From contig NZ_JAGFPK010000002.1 in assembly GCF_017599385.1 (NCBI RefSeq), positions 1-64,000 on the forward strand: DNA of 64,000 bases, written 5' to 3'. Below are positions 7,809-16,978 of the stretch, in pieces (position 1 is the stretch's first letter; every line of letters begins with the position of its first letter). Source of the stretch: Ciceribacter sp. L1K22. GTDB lineage: Bacteria > Pseudomonadota > Alphaproteobacteria > Rhizobiales > Rhizobiaceae. Made by a program: the position numbers and the translations under genes. The notes under the pieces were generated by a model. It did no database searches, was not told where the DNA came from, and saw nothing but the letters and a program-made list of their open reading frames with translations.

Positions 7809-10800
7809 CTAGAGCGACGGGGGGCAGCGGAAGGAGGCAAGCAGACCGCCGTTGAACGGGTTGACAAGGCTCGCCGCCCGCAATCTGAAGGTGGCGCGGA
7901 TGTTTTCCGTCACCTCGGCGTTCCTGACGGTCTCGGAAGTCTTTTTCTCGATTCCGAATTCGAACTGTTCCTGGCCTGCCGTTCGCGACAGCCCGGAACT
8001 CGTCAGCATGCGGAAGACCGCCCAATTGCCGGTCTTTTCTACCGTTTCCGACGTATTATCGAGCAAGGTGATTCGCAGGACGGCGGTACTTGCGTCGCGT
8101 TTGCTCGGCCAGACGAAGTCCTGCGCGCGGATAGGGCCATGCCTGTAGATCATCTCGACATCGTCCAGGATGAAAGCTGAACGGAGCGCCTTCGGGTCCA
8201 GATAAACCGGTTCGACCGTGAACTTCACTTCTGGCGTTGTCCCCGCAGCACCGAAAAAGGCATCGCGGATTTGCTGCGCCCGGCCGAACTGGGTGAGCGC
8301 CTCTGGCGACAAGCCGATACCGCTGCCGCGCGCATCGACCGGAACAATCTGCCGGCCCTGAACGACAACAAACGGGGAGATGTTTTCCTTATAGAACTGA
8401 TCGACGATGCCGGCCGGTTTAAAGATATCCGCGAAGTCCTGCAGAGATACTTCGTCCGGAGAGGCCGGCGCGAACGGATATCGGTCCCGCAGCATCAGGT
8501 CGCAGACAGGAAGCACTTCCTGCTGCCAGCGCTGGTTTATGTGATTATAGGCCAGCCGCCGCAACAGCGTCCATGTTCGGTTGCTTACAAACTCCACCAT
8601 CGGCCGCACCGGGATCGGTTTGGTGGATGCTTCGGCCCTCAACCTTGAGAAGCTGTCATTCGTCGGGCTCTTTGCCCGCTGCATGACGAAATCGAATGCA
8701 GCTGCTTCCGGACTTGGTGCCGAGGCAATGCTTGCGACAGTGCCGTAAAGATCTGCGAACAGTTGCTGCACCTGGGCAAGACTCTGTCCTCCCTGCGGAT
8801 CGACGAGGGCCGTCAGCGGCGTGAAGGCATCGCGGATCGTGGTACCCGGCCAGGGCGCGTCGCCGAACGCAGTGGAGAGCGCTGTCTGCGCAAGTGCGTC
8901 GGTAACAGCGCCCGCGACCGGTTGGGCTACACCCGGCGGCGTCACCGCTTGGGCTGCCTGATCGGCGGCAGTCGGCGTCGGATTGCTGCCCGGAAGCGGC
9001 AGCTCGGTATTTTCCCGCAGCTTGGTGAGCAGCGCGATCAGCGGCGATTGCGGGCTGGAGAGATCGCGCAAGACGCCCTGGCCTCTGTTCAGCGTATCGA
9101 AATCGGCGGCGCGGACCTGGTTAACCGCATCGCGCCACTTGTCGATGTAATCGCGCACATAAGCCTCGGCGATCTCTCTCGCCAACTGCTGATAGGTATT
9201 GTTGGAAAGCCCGCCATCGCCGAGCACCCAGTCCGTTCCCGTTGAACTGCGGATATATTCCGGCAATCTCGGCAGGAAGAACTGGTAAAACCCGTTCTTG
9301 GTATAGAGACCCGGTATCACGCCGTTGCCACCGGCCGATGCATCGACCTGCAGCACGCCCGGACCGAGGATGTTTACGATGCTGATCGGCGAGAGTTGAT
9401 AGCGACGTTCGGCATCGGTCACCATACGAGCATAGATCTCGGTCGCCTGCGGTAGGTCATTCAGTCGCTCCCGCGCCACCTGGACGGTCGGTTGATCCGT
9501 CACCGCGGTCGCCGGCAAGAGCTCGACCAGCCTTTCGCTATGGCGATCCATGCGTTGCTTGGCGTCCGGTGACAGGACGAATGCTGCTTCGTTCTGGCGC
9601 TGAAACTCGGTCTCGACGCGGTCGCGTTCGTATCGCTGGCCGGTCGTCAGCATCAGGTATGTCTCAAGCTGGTCGCGCAGCAGAAGGTTGTTGGGATCGG
9701 CCGACGTCGAAAGCAACTGGATCTGTGTCTGCAAGCGGGCTACCGCGGAGGGCAGGAGGTAACTGCTGAGCAGCTTGTCATAGGTGTCGTCGACTGCAGT
9801 CTCCAGCGCCGGACGTGCATTGATCGCAAGCACATCCGGTAGCCCCCAGACCGGCTGGACCATCTCCTGCAGTTCGCGAGCGCTGTCGAGAATCGGCAGA
9901 ATCGCCTCGAGCGTACGGCTGCCCCCTGCCTGCGCGATTTCCGTCGATATCTTGTCCGCGGCGAGATTTGCGCGGCTGATGAGGTTAAGGGACGAATCAA
10001 GTCCAGCCAGCCAGTAGCCGCAAAGCAGCAGTGTCACTGCAACGACACCCGCGTAGGCGCCACTTCTCGCCGCGGCCAGCCGACGTTCCAGCTTGGTATT
10101 GCGTCCAACGAGGTTCTGCTCGACGAAGACGATGTCTGTCAGGAGTTTGTTGATAAAGAATGCCTTGCCCTTGCCACTCATCGGCGGCTGGTGGCTGGGA
10201 GCGAGCGCGAAGCTGCGCCCCATGGCGCCGAGCAGACGGTCAAAGGGTGTACCCTCCTGCGTGCCGGACGTGAAGTAGACGCCGCGCAGCAGCGGCTGCG
10301 CCTCGTACCGATTGAGGCGAAAAACGTCGGTGATGAAGCCCCGCAGGACGGTCGACAAAGATGCAAACTCATGCGGGAAACCATAGATGCGGCAGCGGCG
10401 ACCGTTGTTGCGCTCTACGGCCAGCTTTGCCGGCAGCCGCTTTTCGATCCGGTCGACGAGATCGGCGAAACCGTTCTCGAAAGCCGCGCCGAATGTCATC
10501 TGCTCCTCATCGCGGGGGAAGGTGATACCCCAAACCTGCTCACGGTCAGCCTCGGCTGTGTCGTCGAAGTACTCCTCGAAGCCGGCAATGAGGTCGCACT
10601 TGGTCAGAAGCACGTAGACCGGCAGCCGCATCTCGAAGCTGCGGTGGAGTTCGCGCAAGCGTTGGCGCAGGATTTCCGCATGACGTTGCCGTTCGGTGTC
10701 GCTAGCCAAGGCGATATCGGCAATGCTGATCGCCAGAAGCACTCCGTTTACCGGTCGCCGGCTGCGGTTTTCCTTGAGTATCTTGAGAAATCCGTTCCAT

Positions 10801-11411
10801 GCGGCGGCATCGATACCCTGGTTGACGTCCTGAGTGGTATAGCGGCCGGCCGTATCGATCAGCACCGCGTCGTTCGAAATCCACCAGTCACAATAGCGGG
10901 TGCCGCCCATGCCCTGAAGTGCCGCACTTCCCTCCTCGGCCAGCGGAAACTCGAGCCCGGAGTTCTGGAGGATCGTCGTCTTGCCGGTGCCGGGCGGTCC
11001 GATGATGATATACCAGGGCAGATCAAACATGTATTCGCGCTTGCGGCGCCCGTCGAGCGGCCGGTCGCGCAGAGTGGTCAGCGTCTTTTCAAAGCGCTCG
11101 CGAATGAGCTCAACCTCGTCGGACGACAGATTGCCACCCATGGAGACCAATTCATCATTGGCGAGCATCGAGTTGATCAGGCGGGCATTGGCACGCCGTG
11201 CAAGAAAATAGCGCAGGAAAGTGAAGACGAAGAATGATGTCACCACACCGATTGCGATTGACAGGCGCAGTATGTCGCCCGCGAGTGGATGGTAACCCGC
11301 TACTGTGATAGAGGCTCCGAAGAGCCATAGGAGCGTTGCCAACAGAATCAGCAACATCAGGATAAGCAGGTTCGACAGACGCAGCAGATTGGCAAAGTAG
11401 GTTCTCAGCAT
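7809..11411 (-). CDS. tssM: T6SS inner-membrane core protein TssM (IcmF/VasK)
   Basis: A 1200-residue IcmF-family protein, the usual length. Two N-terminal transmembrane helices (about 14-34 and 48-68) flank a loop. The cytoplasmic NTPase-like domain has an intact Walker A (GPPGTGKTT, 138-146) and DTAGRY as a Walker B/G3-like motif. A third transmembrane helix lies near 455-475, followed by a large periplasmic domain. TssM forms the membrane complex with TssL and lipoprotein TssJ. Its gene begins 9 bp after tssL. Confidence 0.96.
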   Translation of the reverse strand: MLRTYFANLLRLSNLLILMLLILLATLLWLFGASITVAGYHPLAGDILRLSIAIGVVTSFFVFTFLRYFLARRANARLINSMLANDELVSMGGNLSSDEVELIRERFEKTLTTLRDRPLDGRRKREYMFDLPWYIIIGPPGTGKTTILQNSGLEFPLAEEGSAALQGMGGTRYCDWWISNDAVLIDTAGRYTTQDVNQGIDAAAWNGFLKILKENRSRRPVNGVLLAISIADIALASDTERQRHAEILRQRLRELHRSFEMRLPVYVLLTKCDLIAGFEEYFDDTAEADREQVWGITFPRDEEQMTFGAAFENGFADLVDRIEKRLPAKLAVERNNGRRCRIYGFPHEFASLSTVLRGFITDVFRLNRYEAQPLLRGVYFTSGTQEGTPFDRLLGAMGRSFALAPSHQPPMSGKGKAFFINKLLTDIVFVEQNLVGRNTKLERRLAAARSGAYAGVVAVTLLLCGYWLAGLDSSLNLISRANLAADKISTEIAQAGGSRTLEAILPILDSARELQEMVQPVWGLPDVLAINARPALETAVDDTYDKLLSSYLLPSAVARLQTQIQLLSTSADPNNLLLRDQLETYLMLTTGQRYERDRVETEFQRQNEAAFVLSPDAKQRMDRHSERLVELLPATAVTDQPTVQVARERLNDLPQATEIYARMVTDAERRYQLSPISIVNILGPGVLQVDASAGGNGVIPGLYTKNGFYQFFLPRLPEYIRSSTGTDWVLGDGGLSNNTYQQLAREIAEAYVRDYIDKWRDAVNQVRAADFDTLNRGQGVLRDLSSPQSPLIALLTKLRENTELPLPGSNPTPTAADQAAQAVTPPGVAQPVAGAVTDALAQTALSTAFGDAPWPGTTIRDAFTPLTALVDPQGGQSLAQVQQLFADLYGTVASIASAPSPEAAAFDFVMQRAKSPTNDSFSRLRAEASTKPIPVRPMVEFVSNRTWTLLRRLAYNHINQRWQQEVLPVCDLMLRDRYPFAPASPDEVSLQDFADIFKPAGIVDQFYKENISPFVVVQGRQIVPVDARGSGIGLSPEALTQFGRAQQIRDAFFGAAGTTPEVKFTVEPVYLDPKALRSAFILDDVEMIYRHGPIRAQDFVWPSKRDASTAVLRITLLDNTSETVEKTGNWAVFRMLTSSGLSRTAGQEQFEFGIEKKTSETVRNAEVTENIRATFRLRAASLVNPFNGGLLASFRCPPSL

Positions 11412-11420
11412 GACCTCATC

Positions 11421-12314
11421 CTAGCCTGGTGCGAGCGCCGCGATTTTCGACAGCACCGGGGCAAGTGCGCCGGACAGATGAAATTCCAGCGCCAGATAGA
11501 CGATGACGAGCAGGAGGCCTGCAAGTGTTGCGGTCATCCAGAGCGGCATAAAAGCCCGCACTTTCTTGCCGCCACGTTCACCCTTCGTCACGCGGGAAAG
11601 CGGTTGGTCCGATGTCATCTCCGAGGACGCGCGACGGATGGTGCGCGAAATCTCGTTGCGTAGGTCCTCCAGCTGATCGCGACCCCGCTCCAAGACCCTG
11701 TAGCGACCTTCGAAACCAAGCATCAGGCAGGCGTGGATCAGTAATATGAGGGGCAGACGCTGCGCTGCCGATTGCTTCACGCGGTCAAGGATGACGAACA
11801 CTTTCTCGCCGCCCCAAGTTTCGTTGTGATAATGGTTGAGAAGGCTGTTGGAGCTCCACTCGCTACGGCTGCCCCACGGCGTCATCAATACCGTCTCATC
11901 TATGGTCGAGCACAAGACATACCGCGCCGCGATGATGTCGCCTGCCTCGATGCCTGTTTTCTGCGCCACTTGTTGAAATCGGTCCATTTCCTCAATGACC
12001 TGCCGGCGCAGCGCGGTCACATCGGCGCGCTCGGTCGACGCGCGGAGCTGCGCGACGATGAGCAGCAGCGGTGCCGCCGCACGCACCAGTCTGCGTTCAG
12101 GCGCGCTTTCGAGTTGCTGAACAAGTGTGACGGCGCTTGTCAGCGAGTTGCCGTCTGTGGCCGGAGCGGATGTGCTGGCCACCGCAGGCTGCTGGCGGAC
12201 CACAACGGTCGGCTCGTCCATGCCCGTCTCCGCCCCGGCGAGCGCCGTACGCGCCCGCGGACTGAGTTGGCGCAGGACTGTCGGCGCGTCGTCGTCGTCG
12301 CCCGATGTGCTCAT
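11421..12314 (-). CDS. tssL: T6SS inner-membrane protein TssL (DotU/IcmH)
   Basis: A 297-residue DotU-family protein with an acidic, low-complexity N-terminal tail, the helical cytoplasmic DotU domain (about 70-235, including ETVLMTPWG and the Tyr/Trp-rich loop) and one C-terminal transmembrane helix (about 260-285). No OmpA-like peptidoglycan-binding extension follows, so anchoring to the wall must come from another protein. The start at 12314 forms an ATGA overlap with the tssK stop. The ATG at 12341 lies inside tssK. Confidence 0.94.
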   Translation of the reverse strand: MSTSGDDDDAPTVLRQLSPRARTALAGAETGMDEPTVVVRQQPAVASTSAPATDGNSLTSAVTLVQQLESAPERRLVRAAAPLLLIVAQLRASTERADVTALRRQVIEEMDRFQQVAQKTGIEAGDIIAARYVLCSTIDETVLMTPWGSRSEWSSNSLLNHYHNETWGGEKVFVILDRVKQSAAQRLPLILLIHACLMLGFEGRYRVLERGRDQLEDLRNEISRTIRRASSEMTSDQPLSRVTKGERGGKKVRAFMPLWMTATLAGLLLVIVYLALEFHLSGALAPVLSKIAALAPG

Positions 12315-13651
12315 GAGCCAGTCTCCCGCTGGATCGCCCATAGCTCAAGAGCGAGCCCCGGATAGTCGCCGCTGATATGCAGGGCGATCGCGGCAGACTC
12401 GCGGAAGCGAGTCCACAGCTGATTGCGCGTGTCGACCTCAAAATACACGGCGTTCTGAATGAATGGAATCTCACGCGGCGCGACCGAGAGCGGCTGGATC
12501 GCGATACCGGGCAATTGCAGGTTAACCAGGTCGCGGATTTGCTCCACTGGGCCGATCTTGATCTGGATCGGCAGTTGCTGCCGCACGATTTCGAGTGCGA
12601 CGTTGGCACGCGCGATCAGGACGAAACGGCGTTCGACGAAGGTCATGCGATCTTCGATTGGGCCAATCCAGATGCCGAAGTCGCGCTCGCTCACAGGTAT
12701 GCTGATGGCGTTTCTTTCGACGATTACGCTGAGCATGGTGCGCAATATGGCAAGAAGCGGATCGAACGTCGCCCTCAGATCAAGATGCTGATAGGCTGGA
12801 AATTCAGGAGGCAGGCGCGAGGGTGCAGCGTACGCGGCTAGCTCTGCCGCAAGCGCGATAATCTCCCGATAGATACTTTCCGGCCCATGCAGGCCGACGC
12901 GCACCGAATGGGCGAGCGTTGCCTCGAACCGGTTGGCTATGCCCAGCGTCATGATGTCGAGCATGCCGGATCGACCGTCGCCCCCCTGGCCCGCCGCGCC
13001 GGCCGCGAGGGACGTCGCTCGGCTGCGCAACAGCCCTCGGATCTGCTCGATGATCGAGACGAGCCGGCGGCTCGCGCCTGTCGCCGTTACCGGCGGTATG
13101 AACGTTTCCGATAGTGTCACCTGAGCCAGCGCGTCGACGGCGTCAATCTCGGCGATCGGCAGGACCGTCATTTCGTCGAGAGGCTGATCGTCGAGCATGA
13201 TGCGTGCGTTCAGCAGGCCGACGGAGATGTCTGCGGCGGCACGGGTAGCACGCGTCGTGTCGATTGCCTGGACGGAGCTGTTGCGGAAACGCTGCGTACC
13301 GCCATCGGTTTCGGCTACCTCCACACCTCCGGGCGCGCGGATCGGCAAAGTCAGAAAGACACGCTTGCCCTGGGCTGGCGGACCGACCTGGATGGCGGCC
13401 GGAAGCGGCTGCTTTTCGGGCGCGGCATAGGTCGTTCCGTCAGGAAAAACGACATCGATCTCCAAAAGGCGAATCTGACCCACCTTTAGCGCATCCAGGT
13501 CGAATGACAGTTTGCGAATGCCCCACGGAAAGGCCGCAAGCGATGCCACTCGCTGGTCGAGATTGCTTTCGATCCAACGATCATACTGTTGTAGATGTTG
13601 CGGCCTCAGGAACATACCCTCGAGCCAGAGCGGCTTACCTGTCGATGTCAA
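12311..13651 (-). CDS. tssK: T6SS baseplate protein TssK
   Basis: A 446-residue protein beginning with the TssK family hallmark (PLWLEGMFLRPQHLQQYDRW). TssK is the trimeric adaptor linking the TssFGE baseplate wedges to the TssL/TssM membrane complex. It is ATGA-coupled to tssL downstream and separated from tssJ by 62 bp. Family length and sequence are normal. Confidence 0.96.
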   Translation of the reverse strand: MTSTGKPLWLEGMFLRPQHLQQYDRWIESNLDQRVASLAAFPWGIRKLSFDLDALKVGQIRLLEIDVVFPDGTTYAAPEKQPLPAAIQVGPPAQGKRVFLTLPIRAPGGVEVAETDGGTQRFRNSSVQAIDTTRATRAAADISVGLLNARIMLDDQPLDEMTVLPIAEIDAVDALAQVTLSETFIPPVTATGASRRLVSIIEQIRGLLRSRATSLAAGAAGQGGDGRSGMLDIMTLGIANRFEATLAHSVRVGLHGPESIYREIIALAAELAAYAAPSRLPPEFPAYQHLDLRATFDPLLAILRTMLSVIVERNAISIPVSERDFGIWIGPIEDRMTFVERRFVLIARANVALEIVRQQLPIQIKIGPVEQIRDLVNLQLPGIAIQPLSVAPREIPFIQNAVYFEVDTRNQLWTRFRESAAIALHISGDYPGLALELWAIQRETGS

Positions 13652-13713
13652 CCGGACCCCCTTGGGGCCGGTGGCCCCTGCAATGCTTCGAATAAGTCAA
13701 TCACGCGCCCTGA

Positions 13714-14196
13714 CTAGCCCAAGGTGAACCGCGAATATTTCTGAATTCTGACGGCAAGACTGGTTATGTAAATCATGAAGCGGTTCTGCTTGCTCTTTCG
13801 GAGTTCGATACTATCTCGCCAAGTTGCCGATTGAATGTTTCGGAAACTGACGACCACACCGATATAGGCGGCCTCGCTGGAAATCTTGGTATCGTATTTC
13901 CGCTCGGAGCCAGGCGTAAGTTCGTATTCACGGCTGGATATCAGGTCCGCGCCCAGCAGTTTCGCGTCGTCGTCGAAATCGAAAAAGCTCGCATTGTTGA
14001 AGGCCTTGATGCCTTTGAGCTCATATATGCGCACGACCACTGGAGAGGGCTCGCCAGTGTCGCCTGGATTGACATTGGCATCAGCGCTTATCGACACGTC
14101 CACGGGCGTCGGCTTCGGAAGTCCGCTGCAGGCGGCAAGTACCCCCGTAAGCGACAGGCCGGCGACGAAAAGAAGGCTGCGACGCGACTGGTTCAT
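13714..14196 (-). CDS. tssJ: T6SS outer-membrane lipoprotein TssJ
   Basis: A 160-residue lipoprotein with a short basic N-terminus, a hydrophobic h-region and a lipobox LAAC with Cys23. The mature part has the TssJ beta-sandwich pattern (VVRIYELKG..AFNNASFFDF, and a C-terminal strand pair). It anchors the membrane complex in the outer membrane through contact with periplasmic TssM. The ATG overlaps the tagH stop (ATGA, 14193-14196). Confidence 0.94.
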   Translation of the reverse strand: MNQSRRSLLFVAGLSLTGVLAACSGLPKPTPVDVSISADANVNPGDTGEPSPVVVRIYELKGIKAFNNASFFDFDDDAKLLGADLISSREYELTPGSERKYDTKISSEAAYIGVVVSFRNIQSATWRDSIELRKSKQNRFMIYITSLAVRIQKYSRFTLG

Positions 14197-15923
14197 TTGT
14201 TGCTCTCCCGGAACTGTGACGCTGAACGCCTTGCCTGTTCTTCTTGCACCTTGGCAAAGGCAGTGCTGATGATCTGGCGTGTCATGCCTTCCAGATTCCC
14301 GCTGAGGCGCTGGTGCAATTCACTGTAGATTTCCCACTTGCCCTTGCGGGCGCCGAGTCCGCGCAGGCGCGCGGCGCCTTCGTCCTCCTCACGGGCGATC
14401 AGCTTGGGATCGAGTCGTTCAACGATCAGGCGTATGGCGTGCTGCATGGCCGCCATGGTGAGCATCACATGCCCCTTTACGTCGTCGAGCGCCGATGCGG
14501 CCGCTTCAGCGGGGGCCTGAAAACCGCCCGAGCGCGTAACGAAAAGCTCGTCCAGCGCCAGTTCCGCGATCTTGAAGTGCTTGAACGGATTGTTTTCCTC
14601 CGGCTGGACCTGAGTCTCATCCATTCGGAATTCGGATTTCAGCATCTTCCGCGCCGCCAGCAGGCTCACGAGCCCTTCCGACATCGCGCGGACCATCTCG
14701 CCGACCTCGTGCAACACCGCCATTTCACGGCCGGCCGGGATCACCGCGTCCGGGAATCCCATGCCGCGAAACAGGGCCTTTGCCGCCTCCTGGGAATTGG
14801 CTTCAGTGGCGATGGCGGCAACGTACGGAGAGGCGGGTGCCGAGGAAGCCGGATTGGTCGCCGTCGACGGGAAAGCTGGTGGCGTAGGGGGCGTGGATGC
14901 CATTGAAGGGGCGGCCGACCTTCCTGGCAAGGGTGGGAAGCCGGCGACCGCCGACTTTTCGATCAAGCGGCTCTTCCGCTCGACGCGTCGCGCCCGCATA
15001 GCTTCCACCGCGTCCAGCGGATCGGCCGTGCCGCCGCGCGCTTCTGGCGTGACGACCTGATGATCGTCAAGCCGTGCGAGGTCTGCCATCAGCTCCGGGG
15101 CGAGCGGTTGGCGCGTCGATGGGATTTCGACGGGTATAAGGGCTGCTGCTGGAGATGGCGTCGGCAAGGGCCGTTGTTCGGCGGCAACCGCCGGCGAGGC
15201 GGCAAAGGACGACGGCGATGCCGGCCCACCACGCGGCCCGACAATCATCGAGAGCGGGTCGAAGTCGTCGGGAATCAGTTTTGCGGGTCTTGCCGACGGT
15301 GCCGGCGTTTCAACAGGCAGGGCGGCGCCCCGCAACTCCGGCGTGGGCAACGGGTCGCCGATCTGGGGCATTCCCCGTGGCATCGAGATCGGCATCGGGG
15401 CGATGGGCGTGGCGGGCGGCGCTGTGAGGGGCCCCATAGTTGCCGACATCGGCGCTGCCCCGCTGGCGCCATCCAAGTAAGCCAGCGGGTCCTGGCTGTT
15501 CCTGCCCAAGAGGTCTCCCCATACTTCACGCTCGCGCAGCGCCTGCTCTGCTCCTTGCGGCGTCGAAGTCATCGGAGCAGAAAACGATATCGGGTAGCTC
15601 ATCGTATGCTTCACGTCGGCAGCCAGCAGCTCCGCACTGATGATGAGTCGCGCTGCCCGGAAGGTGACACCGGATGCCAGCACGATCGTATTGCCTCGTC
15701 CGAGCGGTTCGCTGCGGTCGCCGAGGAAGATGCCATTGGTGCTTTCATCGACCAATATGAATCGGTTGGTGTCGAAGAGGATGCGGCCGTGTACCGACGA
15801 AAGAATGCGCTCAGGATCCGGCAGAACCCAGTCGCATTTGGGCGAACGGCCAAAAACGCCGCCCTCGGGGCCGAACACGTGACTGGTCGCGTCGCCACCG
15901 ATCGTAGAAAGGTGGAGTCTCAT
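14193..15923 (-). CDS. tagH: FHA-domain T6SS protein TagH (Fha1-like)
   Basis: A 576-residue protein. An N-terminal forkhead-associated domain (about 1-100) shows FGRSPKCDWVLPDP and SSVHGRI, the phosphothreonine-binding GR..S..H signature. A long Pro/Ala-rich linker follows (about 130-380), and the conserved C-terminal TagH domain (about 385-570) begins around LFRGMGFPDAV. FHA proteins are the known substrate and scaffold of the PpkA/PppA pathway, so this is the best candidate target of the kinases here. It is coupled by ATGA overlaps to tssG upstream and tssJ downstream. Confidence 0.93.
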   Translation of the reverse strand: MRLHLSTIGGDATSHVFGPEGGVFGRSPKCDWVLPDPERILSSVHGRILFDTNRFILVDESTNGIFLGDRSEPLGRGNTIVLASGVTFRAARLIISAELLAADVKHTMSYPISFSAPMTSTPQGAEQALREREVWGDLLGRNSQDPLAYLDGASGAAPMSATMGPLTAPPATPIAPMPISMPRGMPQIGDPLPTPELRGAALPVETPAPSARPAKLIPDDFDPLSMIVGPRGGPASPSSFAASPAVAAEQRPLPTPSPAAALIPVEIPSTRQPLAPELMADLARLDDHQVVTPEARGGTADPLDAVEAMRARRVERKSRLIEKSAVAGFPPLPGRSAAPSMASTPPTPPAFPSTATNPASSAPASPYVAAIATEANSQEAAKALFRGMGFPDAVIPAGREMAVLHEVGEMVRAMSEGLVSLLAARKMLKSEFRMDETQVQPEENNPFKHFKIAELALDELFVTRSGGFQAPAEAAASALDDVKGHVMLTMAAMQHAIRLIVERLDPKLIAREEDEGAARLRGLGARKGKWEIYSELHQRLSGNLEGMTRQIISTAFAKVQEEQARRSASQFRESNK

Positions 15924-16978
15924 GCCCGCCCCCCCTCTGTTTCGGCAACCGAATAAAGCCGGTCGTTAACGAAAACCAAAACATCGCTCTCCAGCGCTCC
16001 CGGCTCGTCAGCTTGCAACCAGGTGGTCCAGCCTAGCTGGCTGGAGCCAAGCTGAGCAGTTGGCAGCGTGTCCGGCGCGAATGCGAACTTGAGGTCCCAT
16101 TCCAGCGGCTCACGAGTCGCCATCAGCAAGAGTTCGCAGAACTGGCGGTGACGGGATCCGTTCGGCAGGAACGCCGACAGCCTGTCGAAATCGGCAGGGC
16201 CAAGGTGAATGCGAAACTTGCCGAGATCGTCGTCGAGCTCGTAACCAAGGATAGCATCTCCGCCGAGAAGATTGTTGGCCATACCGAGAGTAAGACGGGA
16301 TTCCCTACCCACATTCACTTTGCGCGGTACGAATTCCTCAATCTGGCAGGGAATGTTGAAGAAGTTCGACAGTGTCGCGCCGACTACCTCCGAGGAGTTG
16401 GAAAACAGGGAGATAAGACCAAGGTGCGGCAGAAGAGCGGAGCGGGAAATAACGCCAACCTGGTCTCTATCTTCGATCGGGAAGCCGCAAAGCGCTAGAA
16501 AGCGGCGCGATAACGGGTCGCTGCCGCCCGGCCGGTAGCGCAGATAGTAGCGGTTCTTGCGCCAGATCACGTGCAGCAGGCTGATAAGGCGATGATTGAA
16601 AAGATCGAGGAAATCCTCAACCGGATCGAGGGTCGCATCGGCCTCGATGATCGACTCGGTATACGCTGGAGGCAACGGCGAGGCGGGGCCGTATAGCCCA
16701 AAGAAGTTAACCCGCACGTCGAGACGATCGGTCTTTTCGTCGTAGTCCACCTCGCTGATGTCTGCCGGGCCAAAGCTCAGCGAGCGAGTGGCGCGAAAAC
16801 GGAGATATTCGGCCGTCGGATCGCCAAGTTCCCCGATTGGCCTCGCGTCGCGTCGCCGCAGTTCCATTAGTGCGACGAGCTGATGGAAGCGGAACTCCCG
16901 GAGACCGTCGATATTGGCGGCGGCTATCGGTTCGACACCGACTTCCGTCTCGTCCAGAATGGTGACCGGCTCGTTCAT
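15920..16978 (-). CDS. tssG: T6SS baseplate protein TssG
   Basis: A 352-residue TssG (ImpH/VasB) protein with the conserved FHQLVALMEL, YLRFRATRSLSFGPADI and NFFGLYGPASPLP segments. TssG forms the wedge core with TssF. The start at 16978 gives an ATGA overlap with the tssF stop, whereas the longer frame to 17011 lies in tssF. Confidence 0.94.
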   Translation of the reverse strand: MNEPVTILDETEVGVEPIAAANIDGLREFRFHQLVALMELRRRDARPIGELGDPTAEYLRFRATRSLSFGPADISEVDYDEKTDRLDVRVNFFGLYGPASPLPPAYTESIIEADATLDPVEDFLDLFNHRLISLLHVIWRKNRYYLRYRPGGSDPLSRRFLALCGFPIEDRDQVGVISRSALLPHLGLISLFSNSSEVVGATLSNFFNIPCQIEEFVPRKVNVGRESRLTLGMANNLLGGDAILGYELDDDLGKFRIHLGPADFDRLSAFLPNGSRHRQFCELLLMATREPLEWDLKFAFAPDTLPTAQLGSSQLGWTTWLQADEPGALESDVLVFVNDRLYSVAETEGGRA